Below, piece after piece: positions 17,097 through 25,570 of a stretch of DNA of 64,000 nt (position 1 is the stretch's first letter; every line of letters begins with the position of its first letter). A program made the translations under genes and the position numbers. Source of the stretch: Mesorhizobium prunaredense (lineage in GTDB: Bacteria; Pseudomonadota; Alphaproteobacteria; Rhizobiales; Rhizobiaceae); the NCBI RefSeq assembly GCF_900156895.1, contig NZ_FTPD01000023.1, positions 192,892-256,891 on the forward strand, read 5' to 3'. Below the pieces are notes generated by a model, which saw only the letters and a list, made by a program, of their open reading frames with translations, did not search any database and was not told the DNA's origin.

Positions 17097-18740
17097 GTGA
17101 AAAAGCCCTCGATTGTTGCAATCCAACGCCTCGACGTGGTCGCAGGCCTGACGGCCGCAGCCGTCGTCCTGCCAAAGGCGATGGCCTACGCGACGGTTGC
17201 GGGCCTGCCGGTGAGTGTCGGACTTTACACGGCCTTCGTGCCGATGATCGTCTACGCGTTGCTTGGCACATCGCGCGTCCTGAGTGTAAGCTCTACGACC
17301 ACCCTTGCGATCCTCACTGGGACACAGCTCGGGTTCGCAGTTCCGGACGGTGATCCGGATAAGCTGATCACGGCAACTGCGACGCTCACCGCGCTGACCG
17401 GAGCCCTGCTGATCGGGGCCTCAGTGCTTCGCCTCGGGTTCGTCGCCAATTTCATTTCGTCTCCCGTTCTGACCGGCTTCAAGGCCGGTATCGGTCTTGT
17501 GATCGTACTCGATCAGGTGCCGAAGCTGCTCGGCGTGCACATTGCGAAGGAAGGCTTCCTCCGCGACATTCTGAGTGTGGCGCACCATTTACCCAACACG
17601 TCGCTGCTCACTCTGACCATCGCCATCGCGGCAATACTGGCGCTGTTGGCGATGGAGCGGCTCTGGCCCCATTCGCCGGCTCCCCTCGTAGCGGTGAGCG
17701 CGGGGATTGGGCTCTCATGGTTCGTCGGTTTGGATTCTGCGGGCGTCGCGATTGTGGGGTTCATCCCACAGTCGCTCCCGTCGATCACCCTACCGACTCT
17801 CAGCCTCGTCCAGCAACTCTTGCCGGGCGCGCTCGGCATCGCATTGATGAGCTTCACTGAATCGATCGCCGCCGGGCGAGCCTTCGCCGCCCCCGCCGAG
17901 CCGCTCATCAAGGCCGACCGCGAGCTTCTTGCAACAGGGGCCGCCAACTTGGCGGGTGCGTTGTTCGGCGCCATGCCGGCGGGCGGTGGTACGTCCCAGA
18001 CTGCCGTGGTCCGCGCGGTCGGAGGACAAACGCAGAAGGCATCTCTCGTCACGGCCTGTGCCGCGGCGGCCACCATGCTGCTCCTGGCCCCGCTGCTCAG
18101 CCTGTTGCCTCAGGCTGTGCTGGCGGCAATCGTGATCGTCTACTCGATCGGACTGATCAAGCCGGCCGAGTTCGTGTCGATCCGCAAGGTACGGCGAATG
18201 GAGTTTCGATGGGCGCTGGCGGCCTTCCTTGGCGTACTTGCCTTCGGCACGCTGCAGGGCATCGTCGTGGCGATCGTTCTGTCGCTCGTTGGCTTGGCCA
18301 GTCAGTCGGCCAACCCAAATGTCTACGTGATCGGCCGCAAGCGGGGCACCGACGTAATCCGTCCGTTGTCACCCGAGCACCCGGACGATGAGACATTCGA
18401 GGGCCTGCTTATCCTCCGGCCGGAGGGACGGCTCTTCTTCGCCAATGCCCAACGGGTCGCGGATCAGATCCAGGCCCTGGTCGTCGAGCACAAGCCGCGC
18501 GTCGTCGCGCTCGACATGAGCCGGGTCTTCGACATCGAGTATTCCGCCCTCCAGATGATAATGGAGGGCGAACGCCGCATAACCGAGCAAGGAATGACGT
18601 GTTGGATAGTGGCGCTGAACCCCAGCGTACTCGAATACATCCGGGCCTCTGGCTTCGCCGATCGACTAGGACCCGAGCGCCTATTCTCCAGCGTACGGGG
18701 AGCCATCCAGCACTATACGACGAGTTTCAATCAAAACTAG
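17097..18740 (+). CDS. SulP family anion transporter with STAS domain (first copy)
   Basis: A 547-aa inner-membrane transporter. Ten or more hydrophobic segments start at RLDVVAGLTAAAVVLPKAMAYATVAGLPVSVGLYTAF, which holds the SulP pattern of a Pro/Ala-rich first helix. A cytosolic STAS domain occupies the last 130 residues (LLILRPEGRLFFANAQRV, VVALDMSRVFDIEYSAL). SulP proteins carry sulfate, bicarbonate, phosphate-like or dicarboxylate anions. The annotated GTG 17097 has no strong ribosome-binding site; an in-frame TTG at 17076 behind CAAGG is an alternative. It converges with the CYTH-CHAD gene downstream. Confidence 0.88.
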   Translation: MKKPSIVAIQRLDVVAGLTAAAVVLPKAMAYATVAGLPVSVGLYTAFVPMIVYALLGTSRVLSVSSTTTLAILTGTQLGFAVPDGDPDKLITATATLTALTGALLIGASVLRLGFVANFISSPVLTGFKAGIGLVIVLDQVPKLLGVHIAKEGFLRDILSVAHHLPNTSLLTLTIAIAAILALLAMERLWPHSPAPLVAVSAGIGLSWFVGLDSAGVAIVGFIPQSLPSITLPTLSLVQQLLPGALGIALMSFTESIAAGRAFAAPAEPLIKADRELLATGAANLAGALFGAMPAGGGTSQTAVVRAVGGQTQKASLVTACAAAATMLLLAPLLSLLPQAVLAAIVIVYSIGLIKPAEFVSIRKVRRMEFRWALAAFLGVLAFGTLQGIVVAIVLSLVGLASQSANPNVYVIGRKRGTDVIRPLSPEHPDDETFEGLLILRPEGRLFFANAQRVADQIQALVVEHKPRVVALDMSRVFDIEYSALQMIMEGERRITEQGMTCWIVALNPSVLEYIRASGFADRLGPERLFSSVRGAIQHYTTSFNQN

Positions 18741-18902
18741 GCACCCATTGGCGCTCGGTCGTGAGCCACCACTCGGTGGGCGTGAATATTAGCAGGATTG
18801 CGGGGAAACGCCATCAGCGCAAAGTTTGGTCTGTCAAGTATACAATCGCCGCGTCTTCCGGAGGCCAAAGCCGGGCCAGCGATCTCCATCCAGCGGGGCC
18901 GG

Positions 18903-20453
18903 TCACTTCCAGAAGGGGCGGGTCTCGTCGAGGCTTCCCCACAAGGTTTTTGCGCCAGCCCAGCCAAATTCGGCGCGCGCCTGACTCGCTCCGATCACCC
19001 ATCCGATGGCGCGTTGCGCGGCCGGATCGCCGGCGCCGGGCGCTTCCGCTCCCGTCAACATGGCTCTGACGGCCGCCGCGTCGTTCAGATCGCCGAAGAC
19101 CGTCTGAAGTTTCTTCAAGCGTTTCAGGAATGGATCGACACGCTTGGCCGGGTACAAGGGAGAGAAGAACTCGACCGCATAGCGCAGCTTCTTTAGTTCC
19201 TTGCGCAACTCGTGGCGCTGCTCCACATCGAGAGTCTCCAGTCCACGTGCGTGCTTGCTAACTTTCTTCCAGCGCTTGCTGAGTGCCTTGCCAGCCAACT
19301 CGACGACCGGCGCTGCAAGCCGCTCGGTCTGGCCAAAATCTTGAGGAACGAGCCAGCCTCGCGCCTCCACGAAACGCGCCAGGTCGAGCAGGAACGCCTG
19401 CACGCGCGCGTCGGGGAGAACCTTGCGAAGGTGATCGCGCAGTCCCCCCGCCTGCCTCGAGAGAGCATCGGCAAGGGGCGGCAGACCCGGTTCATCCGCG
19501 TGGGCCTCGGCCTCCCGTCGTACGATATTGTTCGCCACCACATCGATATCCCTGAGACGCCCGACCTCCTGGCCAAGCCAGCGGGCTTCCATGCTGAGCC
19601 GCGTCATTTCCGGGCTCTTCAGAACGGAAGCGCAGACAGAGAACGCGCTTCGCAATCGGCGCAGGCCGATCCGCAACTGGTGCGGCCCTTCGGGATCGTC
19701 CAGCTCCCGGATCACCACGACATTCGTGGCGACCTGATCGAGGCACTCGCGAAGGACGTCGCGTGCCGCCTGCTCGGCGATCTGAGCCCGATCGAGTGCA
19801 ACGTCCTCGGCATTGCGGGGCGCGAGCGGCGGGTCGATCCATCCCTGTTCCGCGAGCAGATAGCCGCGCGCCGCCTTGGAAAGGCGGGAGAACCTCAGGC
19901 CCCCCACAGGAAACAGTAGATGTGCAATGTCGAACAGTCCGCCCAGGCTGCCCTCGATGAGTTCGATCTCGAGTTCACGCAACTCGGCCGAGCGCCCCCC
20001 GGCGTGGATTTCGCCGATGTCTATTGCCAACTCCGCGCGTGTGCCGTCGTCAAGCGAAAGTTCGCTGGCGGAGCGCCTGATCACGGTCTCGCAGACCGGC
20101 TGAAGCGGCGCGCCACTCACGCGATGGACGACCTCCTCTCGGACTGCTGCGTCCGGAATCGCATCGAGACACAGCCGCCCACCCGGAGCCGGGTTCTCCA
20201 CCTCGCCAACCTGCGAGAGGCCGCCATGCAGCTCGGCCCTGGTCTTGACAGTCTGTATCCATCGCCGCCCGTCGCGCCGGAGTCTGAGCGCGATCCCCGC
20301 CTTCTTCAGCGCGTGTTCGGGAGTGTCCAAATAGATGCTTCTGAGCGTTCTCGTTTTTGGGCTGCCGCTGGCCAGCTTCAGCGCCTTCGCGCGCCCCCAA
20401 AGCTCGCTCGACGTCAGTTCGTCGAGGAGAAATTTTAGCTCGATCTCGCTCAT
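18903..20453 (-). CDS. CYTH-CHAD domain protein (triphosphatase/polyphosphate-binding)
   Basis: A 516-aa protein. The N-terminal CYTH domain (about 1-200) begins EIELKF, with Glu3, Glu5 and Lys7 forming the ExExK signature, and contains RSIYLDTPEHALKKAGIALRLRRDG, the YxDTxxxxL and RxR strands of the triphosphate tunnel. The C-terminal part (about 215-510) is a CHAD domain rich in conserved His and basic residues (GPHQLRIGLRRLRSAF, EQRHELRKELKKLRYAVEFF). CYTH proteins hydrolyse inorganic triphosphate or related substrates, and CHAD domains bind polyphosphate. It lies between two SulP genes and close to ppk2, which supports a role in polyphosphate turnover. Confidence 0.9.
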   Translation of the reverse strand: MSEIELKFLLDELTSSELWGRAKALKLASGSPKTRTLRSIYLDTPEHALKKAGIALRLRRDGRRWIQTVKTRAELHGGLSQVGEVENPAPGGRLCLDAIPDAAVREEVVHRVSGAPLQPVCETVIRRSASELSLDDGTRAELAIDIGEIHAGGRSAELRELEIELIEGSLGGLFDIAHLLFPVGGLRFSRLSKAARGYLLAEQGWIDPPLAPRNAEDVALDRAQIAEQAARDVLRECLDQVATNVVVIRELDDPEGPHQLRIGLRRLRSAFSVCASVLKSPEMTRLSMEARWLGQEVGRLRDIDVVANNIVRREAEAHADEPGLPPLADALSRQAGGLRDHLRKVLPDARVQAFLLDLARFVEARGWLVPQDFGQTERLAAPVVELAGKALSKRWKKVSKHARGLETLDVEQRHELRKELKKLRYAVEFFSPLYPAKRVDPFLKRLKKLQTVFGDLNDAAAVRAMLTGAEAPGAGDPAAQRAIGWVIGASQARAEFGWAGAKTLWGSLDETRPFWK

Positions 20454-20534
20454 GGCTGTGTTGTCAGGCCCGGTGCAAGACTATAGAGTATCTGAAGCTA
20501 ATAAAATAGCTATGCCAGCTAAGGATTCAACCCG

Positions 20535-22214
20535 GTGGGCTTGCGCCTTCCTGTGCTTACGAGCCTTTCCGGTTATCAACCGGGCTGGGTGCGGAGCGAT
20601 GTCTCTGCCGGGCTTGCAGTTGCCGCGGTTGGGCTTCCCAGTGCTATCGCCTATCCTGCGATAGCGGGCCTGCCGCCTGAGACCGGCATCTACGCGAGCA
20701 TCGCGCCGCTGGTTGCCTACGCGATCTTTGGCCCCTCGCGTCAGCTCATAGTCGGCCCGGACGCGGCTACGATGACGGTGCTTGCGGCGGTTTTGGTCGC
20801 GGTTACCGCGAGCGTGCCAGTCGGGCTCGAAGTGGACCGAACTGCGATCGCAGCAATCCTCGCGCTTGGTGTCGGTTTGTTTTGCCTGGCGGCGTGGGTG
20901 CTTCGGCTCGGCGTTCTTGCAACCTTCCTGTCGCGTCCCATCCTGACGGGGTTCTTCATCGGCATCTCGCTTTCGATCCTGATCGGCCAAATCGGTCGCT
21001 TCACCGGAGTCAAGATCGAGGCGGAAGGCCTGCTCGCACCGGTCCTCGAACTTCTGCGCAAGGCCGGATCGATACATTGGCCGTCTCTTCTGCTGGCCTT
21101 GGGGATGTTCGGTTTGTTGCAGATCGCGCGGGCCATGCGTTTTCCGGTTCCCGGGCCAGTGCTGGTCGTGGTCCTCTCCGTAGTGCTTTCGGCCGTTTTC
21201 GACTTTGAAGGACGCGGCATCGCCGTAGTCGGCGATATTCCGACAGGGTTGCCCTCGTTGTCGTTGCCAGCGATCGCTGACCTTCCGATCCAGACATTGG
21301 CCCTCGGCGCCGCGGCGATCTTCCTCGTGAGCTACGGCGCCGGCATCATTACGGCCCGCAGCTTTGGGGCAATAGGCGGCTACCCGGTCGATCCAAACCG
21401 CGAACTCATCGGATTTGGCGCTGCGAACATAGGGGCGGGCCTTTTCGGCGCCTTCCCGGTGACGGCCTCTGACTCGCGCACGGCGGTCAACCTTACCGTT
21501 GGCGGACGCTCGCAGGTGACGAGCATCGTGGCTGCCGCGACCCTGATCGCGACACTGCTGTTTCTCGGTCCGACCCTAAGGATTATCCCGATCCCTGCGC
21601 TCGGGGCGATTCTTGCGGCTACTGCTATCAGCCTGATAGATCTCGCCGCCCTTAGGCAGATTTGGCGCATCAGCCGCATGGAGTTCGTCTTCGCCCTCAT
21701 TGCGATGTGGGGTCCGATCGGTCTGGGCGTCCTTAACGGGGTTGTCATCGCGATCGGCGTGACGCTGGTCTATGTTTTGCGCAAGCTGATGTTTCCCCGC
21801 GACGCTATGCTCGGCCGTGTTCCAGGCCATGACGGTTTCTACAAACTGCATCGAACGCCCGAGGCCCGTCAGGTACCCGGCCTCGCCGTATGCCTCATTC
21901 AAGGCAGCCTGCTGTTCTTCAACACTGACTACGTCGCATCGCGGCTGCGGTCCATTGCCGAGGAATTGCCGGCAGACACACGCTGGCTGCTGATTGATGC
22001 AAGTGCAATTTCCCAGATCGACAGCTCGGCAGCGGCAATGCTGGAGGAGCTATGTGACGAATTGCGCAATCGCGGGATCAGGCTTGGCGTAGCGGAGCTT
22101 CACGCCGAAGCGCGCGATATCCTTGTTCGCGCCGGCGTGATCGAGCGCATTGGCTCCGACATGGTCTTCGACATTCTCGAAGAGGCGTATCATGCGTTCG
22201 AGGCCCAAGCGTGA
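20535..22214 (+). CDS. SulP family anion transporter with STAS domain (second copy)
   Basis: A 559-aa paralogue of the transporter at 17.1-18.7 kb but clearly diverged. The first-helix region reads VSAGLAVAAVGLPSAIAYPAIAGLPPETGIYASI, and the STAS domain (CLIQGSLLFFNTDYVASRL, LLIDASAISQIDSSAAAMLEEL) keeps the Asp-x-Ser turn around the regulatory position. The start is GTG 20535, preceded by AAGGA; it is divergent from the CYTH-CHAD gene with 81 bp between starts. The stop overlaps the hairpin at 22211. Substrate unknown; inorganic anion transport is expected. Confidence 0.88.
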   Translation: MGLRLPVLTSLSGYQPGWVRSDVSAGLAVAAVGLPSAIAYPAIAGLPPETGIYASIAPLVAYAIFGPSRQLIVGPDAATMTVLAAVLVAVTASVPVGLEVDRTAIAAILALGVGLFCLAAWVLRLGVLATFLSRPILTGFFIGISLSILIGQIGRFTGVKIEAEGLLAPVLELLRKAGSIHWPSLLLALGMFGLLQIARAMRFPVPGPVLVVVLSVVLSAVFDFEGRGIAVVGDIPTGLPSLSLPAIADLPIQTLALGAAAIFLVSYGAGIITARSFGAIGGYPVDPNRELIGFGAANIGAGLFGAFPVTASDSRTAVNLTVGGRSQVTSIVAAATLIATLLFLGPTLRIIPIPALGAILAATAISLIDLAALRQIWRISRMEFVFALIAMWGPIGLGVLNGVVIAIGVTLVYVLRKLMFPRDAMLGRVPGHDGFYKLHRTPEARQVPGLAVCLIQGSLLFFNTDYVASRLRSIAEELPADTRWLLIDASAISQIDSSAAAMLEELCDELRNRGIRLGVAELHAEARDILVRAGVIERIGSDMVFDILEEAYHAFEAQA

Positions 22215-22254
22215 CAGTTCAGGGACTCTCCTGCTGTCACCCAACTGTCATTTT
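22211..22254 (+). terminator. Alternative hairpins in the sulP-ppk2 gap (possible attenuator)
   Basis: Hairpin A pairs GTGACAG (22211-22217) with CTGTCAC (22234-22240), extended by CAGG/CCTG inside. Hairpin B pairs TGACAGTT (22212-22219) with AACTGTCA (22243-22250) and is followed by TTTT. They share the same 5' arm, so only one can form at a time. B plus the T-run has the look of a weak intrinsic terminator between the transporter gene and ppk2. Confidence 0.45.
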
Positions 22255-22286
22255 AATGGCTGCGTGCCAGTGGAGTGGAGGAAGAC

Positions 22287-23120
22287 ATGAGTAAGAAGAA
22301 TAGAGACAGGGCGGCGGCTACGATATCCGAACCGGCGGAGGAAGCGAAATCGGGAGGAAAAAAATATGCGAAGGAACTCGCCCGGTTGCATGTTGAGCTT
22401 GCCCACCTTCAGGCCTGGGTGAAGAAGTCTGGTGCCCGCATCGCGATCATTTTCGAGGGCCGTGACGCCGCCGGGAAAGGCGGCGTGATCAAGCGCCTGA
22501 CCGAGCGGGTCAGCCCACGAGTGTTCCGCGTCGTCGCCCTGCCGGCTCCGACCGATCGAGAGAAGACCCAGATCTACATGCAGCGCTACATCCAGCACCT
22601 GCCCGCCGGAGGCGAGATCGTGATATTCGACCGCTCCTGGTACAACCGTCCTGGCGTCGAACGCGTCATGGGTTTCTGTAGCGAGAAGCAGGCGCGGCGC
22701 TTTCTCGAACAGGCACCGACGTTTGAAACCGCCCTGGTCGAAAGCGGCATAACGCTGCTCAAATACTTCCTCGATGTGAGTGATGAAGAACAGGAGCGGC
22801 GTTTCCGACAGCGGGCCGACGACCCCCTTCGACAGTGGAAACTGAGCCCGATGGATGTCGAATCGTACAACCGCTGGTGGGATTACACCCGCGCTTACGA
22901 CGAGATGATCCGTGCAACAGACACAAGGCATGCGCCCTGGTGGATTGTGCCGTCAAACGACAAGAAGCGCGCGCGCATCAACTGCATTTCGCACATTCTG
23001 AGCTCCATCCCCTATGAGCGCGTCGAGTTCGAAAAACCTAACTTCAGCAAACGCCAGAAGCGGCCCGACAACTTCGTGGACGATGCAACTCCGCGCAACC
23101 TGGTGCCGGACGTGTTCTGA
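22287..23120 (+). CDS. ppk2: Polyphosphate kinase 2 family protein
   Basis: A 277-aa protein of the PPK2 class, which uses polyphosphate to phosphorylate nucleotides (or the reverse). Walker A is GRDAAGKGG (58-66) and Walker B IVIFDRSWYNR (111-121); a lid region with RFRQRADDPLRQWKLSPMD follows, as in single-domain PPK2 enzymes of about 270-300 aa. ATG 22287 has GGAGG at ideal spacing, better than the in-frame GTG 22275. It follows the second SulP gene by 72 bp and converges with a hypothetical gene. NDP versus NMP preference cannot be decided here. Confidence 0.93.
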   Translation: MSKKNRDRAAATISEPAEEAKSGGKKYAKELARLHVELAHLQAWVKKSGARIAIIFEGRDAAGKGGVIKRLTERVSPRVFRVVALPAPTDREKTQIYMQRYIQHLPAGGEIVIFDRSWYNRPGVERVMGFCSEKQARRFLEQAPTFETALVESGITLLKYFLDVSDEEQERRFRQRADDPLRQWKLSPMDVESYNRWWDYTRAYDEMIRATDTRHAPWWIVPSNDKKRARINCISHILSSIPYERVEFEKPNFSKRQKRPDNFVDDATPRNLVPDVF

Positions 23121-23135
23121 CCGAGTGGCACTCGG
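23121..23135. terminator. Short hairpin between convergent genes
   Basis: CCGAGT-GGC-ACTCGG directly follows the ppk2 stop and lies 3 bp from the stop of the convergent gene. It is a candidate weak bidirectional terminator; no T-run. Confidence 0.4.
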
Positions 23136-23138
23136 AAC

Positions 23139-23615
23139 CTATTTAGTTTCCGGGGCCCAACTGAGAAAGAAGCCGATGTCACCAGGCATTCCGCCTGGGA
23201 AGTTAATAACCATGGCCTTGAGTTTGTAACCCTGCGGCTTCGCATTCTTAACATAACGTTCGTACAACTGCTTGGCCTTACCCTGGAGCGTTTCAGTCCA
23301 TTGCGGATCAGCACTGTTGATAGCCCGGCCGCTGTCGGTGCAAAGCTCCGACGGAAAGCTGTATACTAGTGCTTCGTACTTGCCGTTCTTGACGGCATTC
23401 ATCACGAGGCGGCGAACCATTGCAAGTTCATCATTACTCACTTGGTCCTTTAGGAAGCTGTTTGTGAACTTCGTGAGTTCCTCATTCTGCCGCGCTCGCA
23501 GCTTTTCCTGCTTGTCTGCCTCCGCCATCTGCTCCTCTAGGAGAGCCATTCGCAGTTGCTCAGCGCTCGGCGGCGCCGCATTTATGTCTAAAGCTGTGTC
23601 TTTGATGTTGGCCAT
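23139..23615 (-). CDS. Conserved hypothetical protein, 158 aa
   Basis: ATG 23615 follows GGAGGAG closely and is preferred to an ATG four codons upstream. The N-terminal third is charged and helical (AEQLRMALLEEQMAEADKQEKLRARQNEEL, probably coiled coil). The C-terminal part has DPQWTETLQGKAKQLYERYVKNAKPQGYKLKAMVINFPGGMPGDIGFFLSW. No signal peptide or membrane segment. I do not recognise the family or function. It ends 18 bp from the end of ppk2, convergently. Confidence 0.65.
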   Translation of the reverse strand: MANIKDTALDINAAPPSAEQLRMALLEEQMAEADKQEKLRARQNEELTKFTNSFLKDQVSNDELAMVRRLVMNAVKNGKYEALVYSFPSELCTDSGRAINSADPQWTETLQGKAKQLYERYVKNAKPQGYKLKAMVINFPGGMPGDIGFFLSWAPETK

Positions 23616-23890
23616 TTTCTCCTCCACTCGAAACCGTTCGAGAATAGAACACAGAGGCAGATCGACGTCTTGCCAATCTCGTTCGTTGGGCTCAATTCAT
23701 GCCCACCCAACCGCAAGACGTAAATCAGCAGGGTAGTCGACTGAGGCAGGCTGCCAGCCGCACGTTGAAGGGATCGGCCGCCGCGGCAAGAAGTCTTGTC
23801 TTCGCAGTCCAGCTACCATTCCATGATGCCATGTGGGCACATCAAGGTCAAATTCGCGATAGGCGGTAGAATGTGTCGCGACAGGCCGCG

Positions 23891-24445
23891 CTAGTAGCAA
23901 TTACCGGAATCGGCTTCCCGGGGCGAGCATGGGCGATAGGACCTGTTTGAGTGATACCCATTGCCATAATACCGGTCGCCATAATACCGGTTGCGGTAAT
24001 ACCGGTCGCGGTAATACGGTTCGCCATAATAAGATCCGCCATAATAGGATCCGCCATAATAAGGTCTGCCATAATAAGGTCTGCCGTAATAGGGTCTGCC
24101 GTAATAGGGTCTGCCGTAATAGGGTCCGCCGTAATACGGATCGCCGTAGAAGCCGCTTCGGTAATACCCGCCGTAGTAGCCGTTGTTGTTGGCGATCATG
24201 CTGCCGAGCAGCGCTCCAGCGACAAATGCGCCGGCGGGGAACCAAAAGTCGTTGTGCCTATGGTATCCCGGACGATAGTGGCGGTAGCCGCGATAACCCC
24301 TGTACCAGCCATCTCGAATTTGAATGACATCGGACTGCGCGCTTTGTGCCCTGGGCACGAAGATCGGTGCGGCATCAACTGGAACAGTGCTCGTAAGTGC
24401 AAAAGTGGCGACCAGGGAGGTCGCTATACCTGACAGGAACCTCAT
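23891..24445 (-). CDS. Secreted Tyr/Gly-rich repeat protein, BA14K-like
   Basis: A 184-aa protein. ATG 24445 gives a clean signal peptide (RFLSGIATSLVATFALTSTVPVDAAP). The mature part has RGYRGYRHYRPGYHRHNDFWFPAGAFVAGALLGSMIANN, a Gly-rich hydrophobic stretch seen in BA14K-like surface proteins. Fourteen consecutive pentapeptides of the YYGxP type follow, and a Cys-containing tail (RPCSPREADSGNCY). An extended envelope or cell-surface role is likely. The longer upstream frame (to 24553) lacks a signal at its start, so the inner ATG behind GAGGACG is preferred. The repeat array may vary in length between strains. Confidence 0.7.
   Translation of the reverse strand: MRFLSGIATSLVATFALTSTVPVDAAPIFVPRAQSAQSDVIQIRDGWYRGYRGYRHYRPGYHRHNDFWFPAGAFVAGALLGSMIANNNGYYGGYYRSGFYGDPYYGGPYYGRPYYGRPYYGRPYYGRPYYGGSYYGGSYYGEPYYRDRYYRNRYYGDRYYGNGYHSNRSYRPCSPREADSGNCY
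23942..24151 (-). repeat. 15-bp tandem repeat, 14 units (coding)
   Basis: The stretch divides exactly into fourteen 15-bp units, each encoding a pentapeptide. From the N-terminal side they are FYGDP, YYGGP, four YYGRP, two YYGGS, YYGEP, YYRDR, YYRNR, YYGDR, YYGNG and YHSNR. The four YYGRP units are nearly identical at DNA level. Confidence 0.9.
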
Positions 24446-24666
24446 GATCGCGTCCTCGCTGGTGGCAATGTTTGCCGTATGCGAAACGTCGTCATTAACT
24501 GGAAGAAACGTCGTCGATCCAAATTTGTTCCCGAGACCGGCAAATTGTCTCAAGCCGCTCCGAACCTTTGACGGTCAGACAGGCCGCCGTCCCGCCCAGA
24601 TATACGCTTGGGTGGCCCGCTGGAAATACATGTCGTCGACCGCTTTGTCACTGCGGGCGATCCGAC

Positions 24667-24992
24667 CTAAGCCTCCTTCACGGACAAGACATTGCCTTCG
24701 GTATCCACCAGGCAGCTTGGCTTCTTGCCGCTGGCATCGAGTTCGACCTGATAGGTTTTGGAATCGATCTTGTTCGAGGAAACCGGAAGGATCTTGGTGC
24801 TGTCGACGCCGCTCGCCTTGGCGGCCGCATTGGCGCAAAGAAGCTGCAGATCGGCTGGAGCCGTCTCGACCTGCGTCCTCGACATCTGCTCCTGAGGCGG
24901 CGGCGCCGCGCTGACGCAGGCGCTCAGGGCCCCGCCAGGCATCCAATTGCTGTTGCCCGGATCGAAGTTCCCACTGCACGTTTTGCCGACAT
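24667..24992 (-). pseudogene. Small lipoprotein gene with a G-run frameshift
   Basis: ATG 24992 follows AGAGGGACA and reads MSAKRAVGTSIRATAIGCLAG, then hits TGA (24924-24926). The other frame continues exactly where it should, as ALSACVSAAPPPQEQMSRTQ through LCANAAAKASGVDSTKILPVSSN to LVDTEGNVLSVKEA. One additional G in the GGGG run at about 24929-24932 would give LAGALSAC, a proper lipobox, and one continuous protein of about 108 aa. The gene is therefore recently inactivated, phase variable or affected by a sequencing error. The mature protein has two Cys and no known catalytic motif. Confidence 0.7.
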
Positions 24993-25121
24993 TGCTTGTC
25001 CCTCTCCGAATGCCGCTTCACACACCCCTGTAAAGGGCGGCCCCTTGCATGAGAACGATGACCTTGGCGCCAACCTTGACGCGGGATGCGAGATTGGTGC
25101 GTCGCATTGAGAAGGCCGCCC

Positions 25122-25313
25122 ACCCGTATCGCCCGTCTTGGTCGCCACCGACCCGGTGGCGTAGTTCAGCAGCGCGGCCAGCGGCACGATCGCCAGCACG
25201 GAAAGCACAAAAAGCAGCGTGTGTGCTTCGGGCTCGAGTGCTTGGGCGACGAACACCGCAGGCACAAAGGCCAACAACCAGAGAACGGGATTGTCACGGA
25301 TTTCTTTGAGCAA
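25122..25313 (-). pseudogene. N-terminal fragment of a Ca2+/H+ antiporter (ChaA/CaCA type)
   Basis: The fragment begins LKEIRDNPVLWLLAFVPAVFVAQALEPEAHTLLFVLSVLAIVPLAALL and continues to SVATKTGDT, the start of ionic transporter ChaA. The next residues of the family (GGLLNAT) are present only in a shifted frame and then homology ends near 25095. At least 300 residues are missing, so no transporter can be made. A frame with ATG at 25323 would join it if the run of six C were five. This is a deletion remnant. Confidence 0.75.
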
Positions 25314-25570
25314 GGGGGGCCATGGATACGATCAGCGAAATACTGCTTGTCTTAGAACGAGCGCTGGCTGGTCCATGGCTTCAACCCCGCTAGCAGGCTT
25401 CCGAGCCATCAGTGCTGGTTGCCAAAAATGTCAGCTATCAGGCAGCGAAATGGGCTGATGAAGGGCGGCTTCGGGTCAACTTATTCCGTAGCGCGAGCGA
25501 TCTGGACGACTGGAACGGGGTCGAAATCGGTATTTCGTCTTCGGTACCATCAGATTTTCAACACTATTGT

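Noticed and set aside
23942-24151. Regular 15-bp repeats that could suggest a CRISPR array
   Set aside because: Units are contiguous, without unique spacers, and encode in-frame pentapeptides of a secreted protein.
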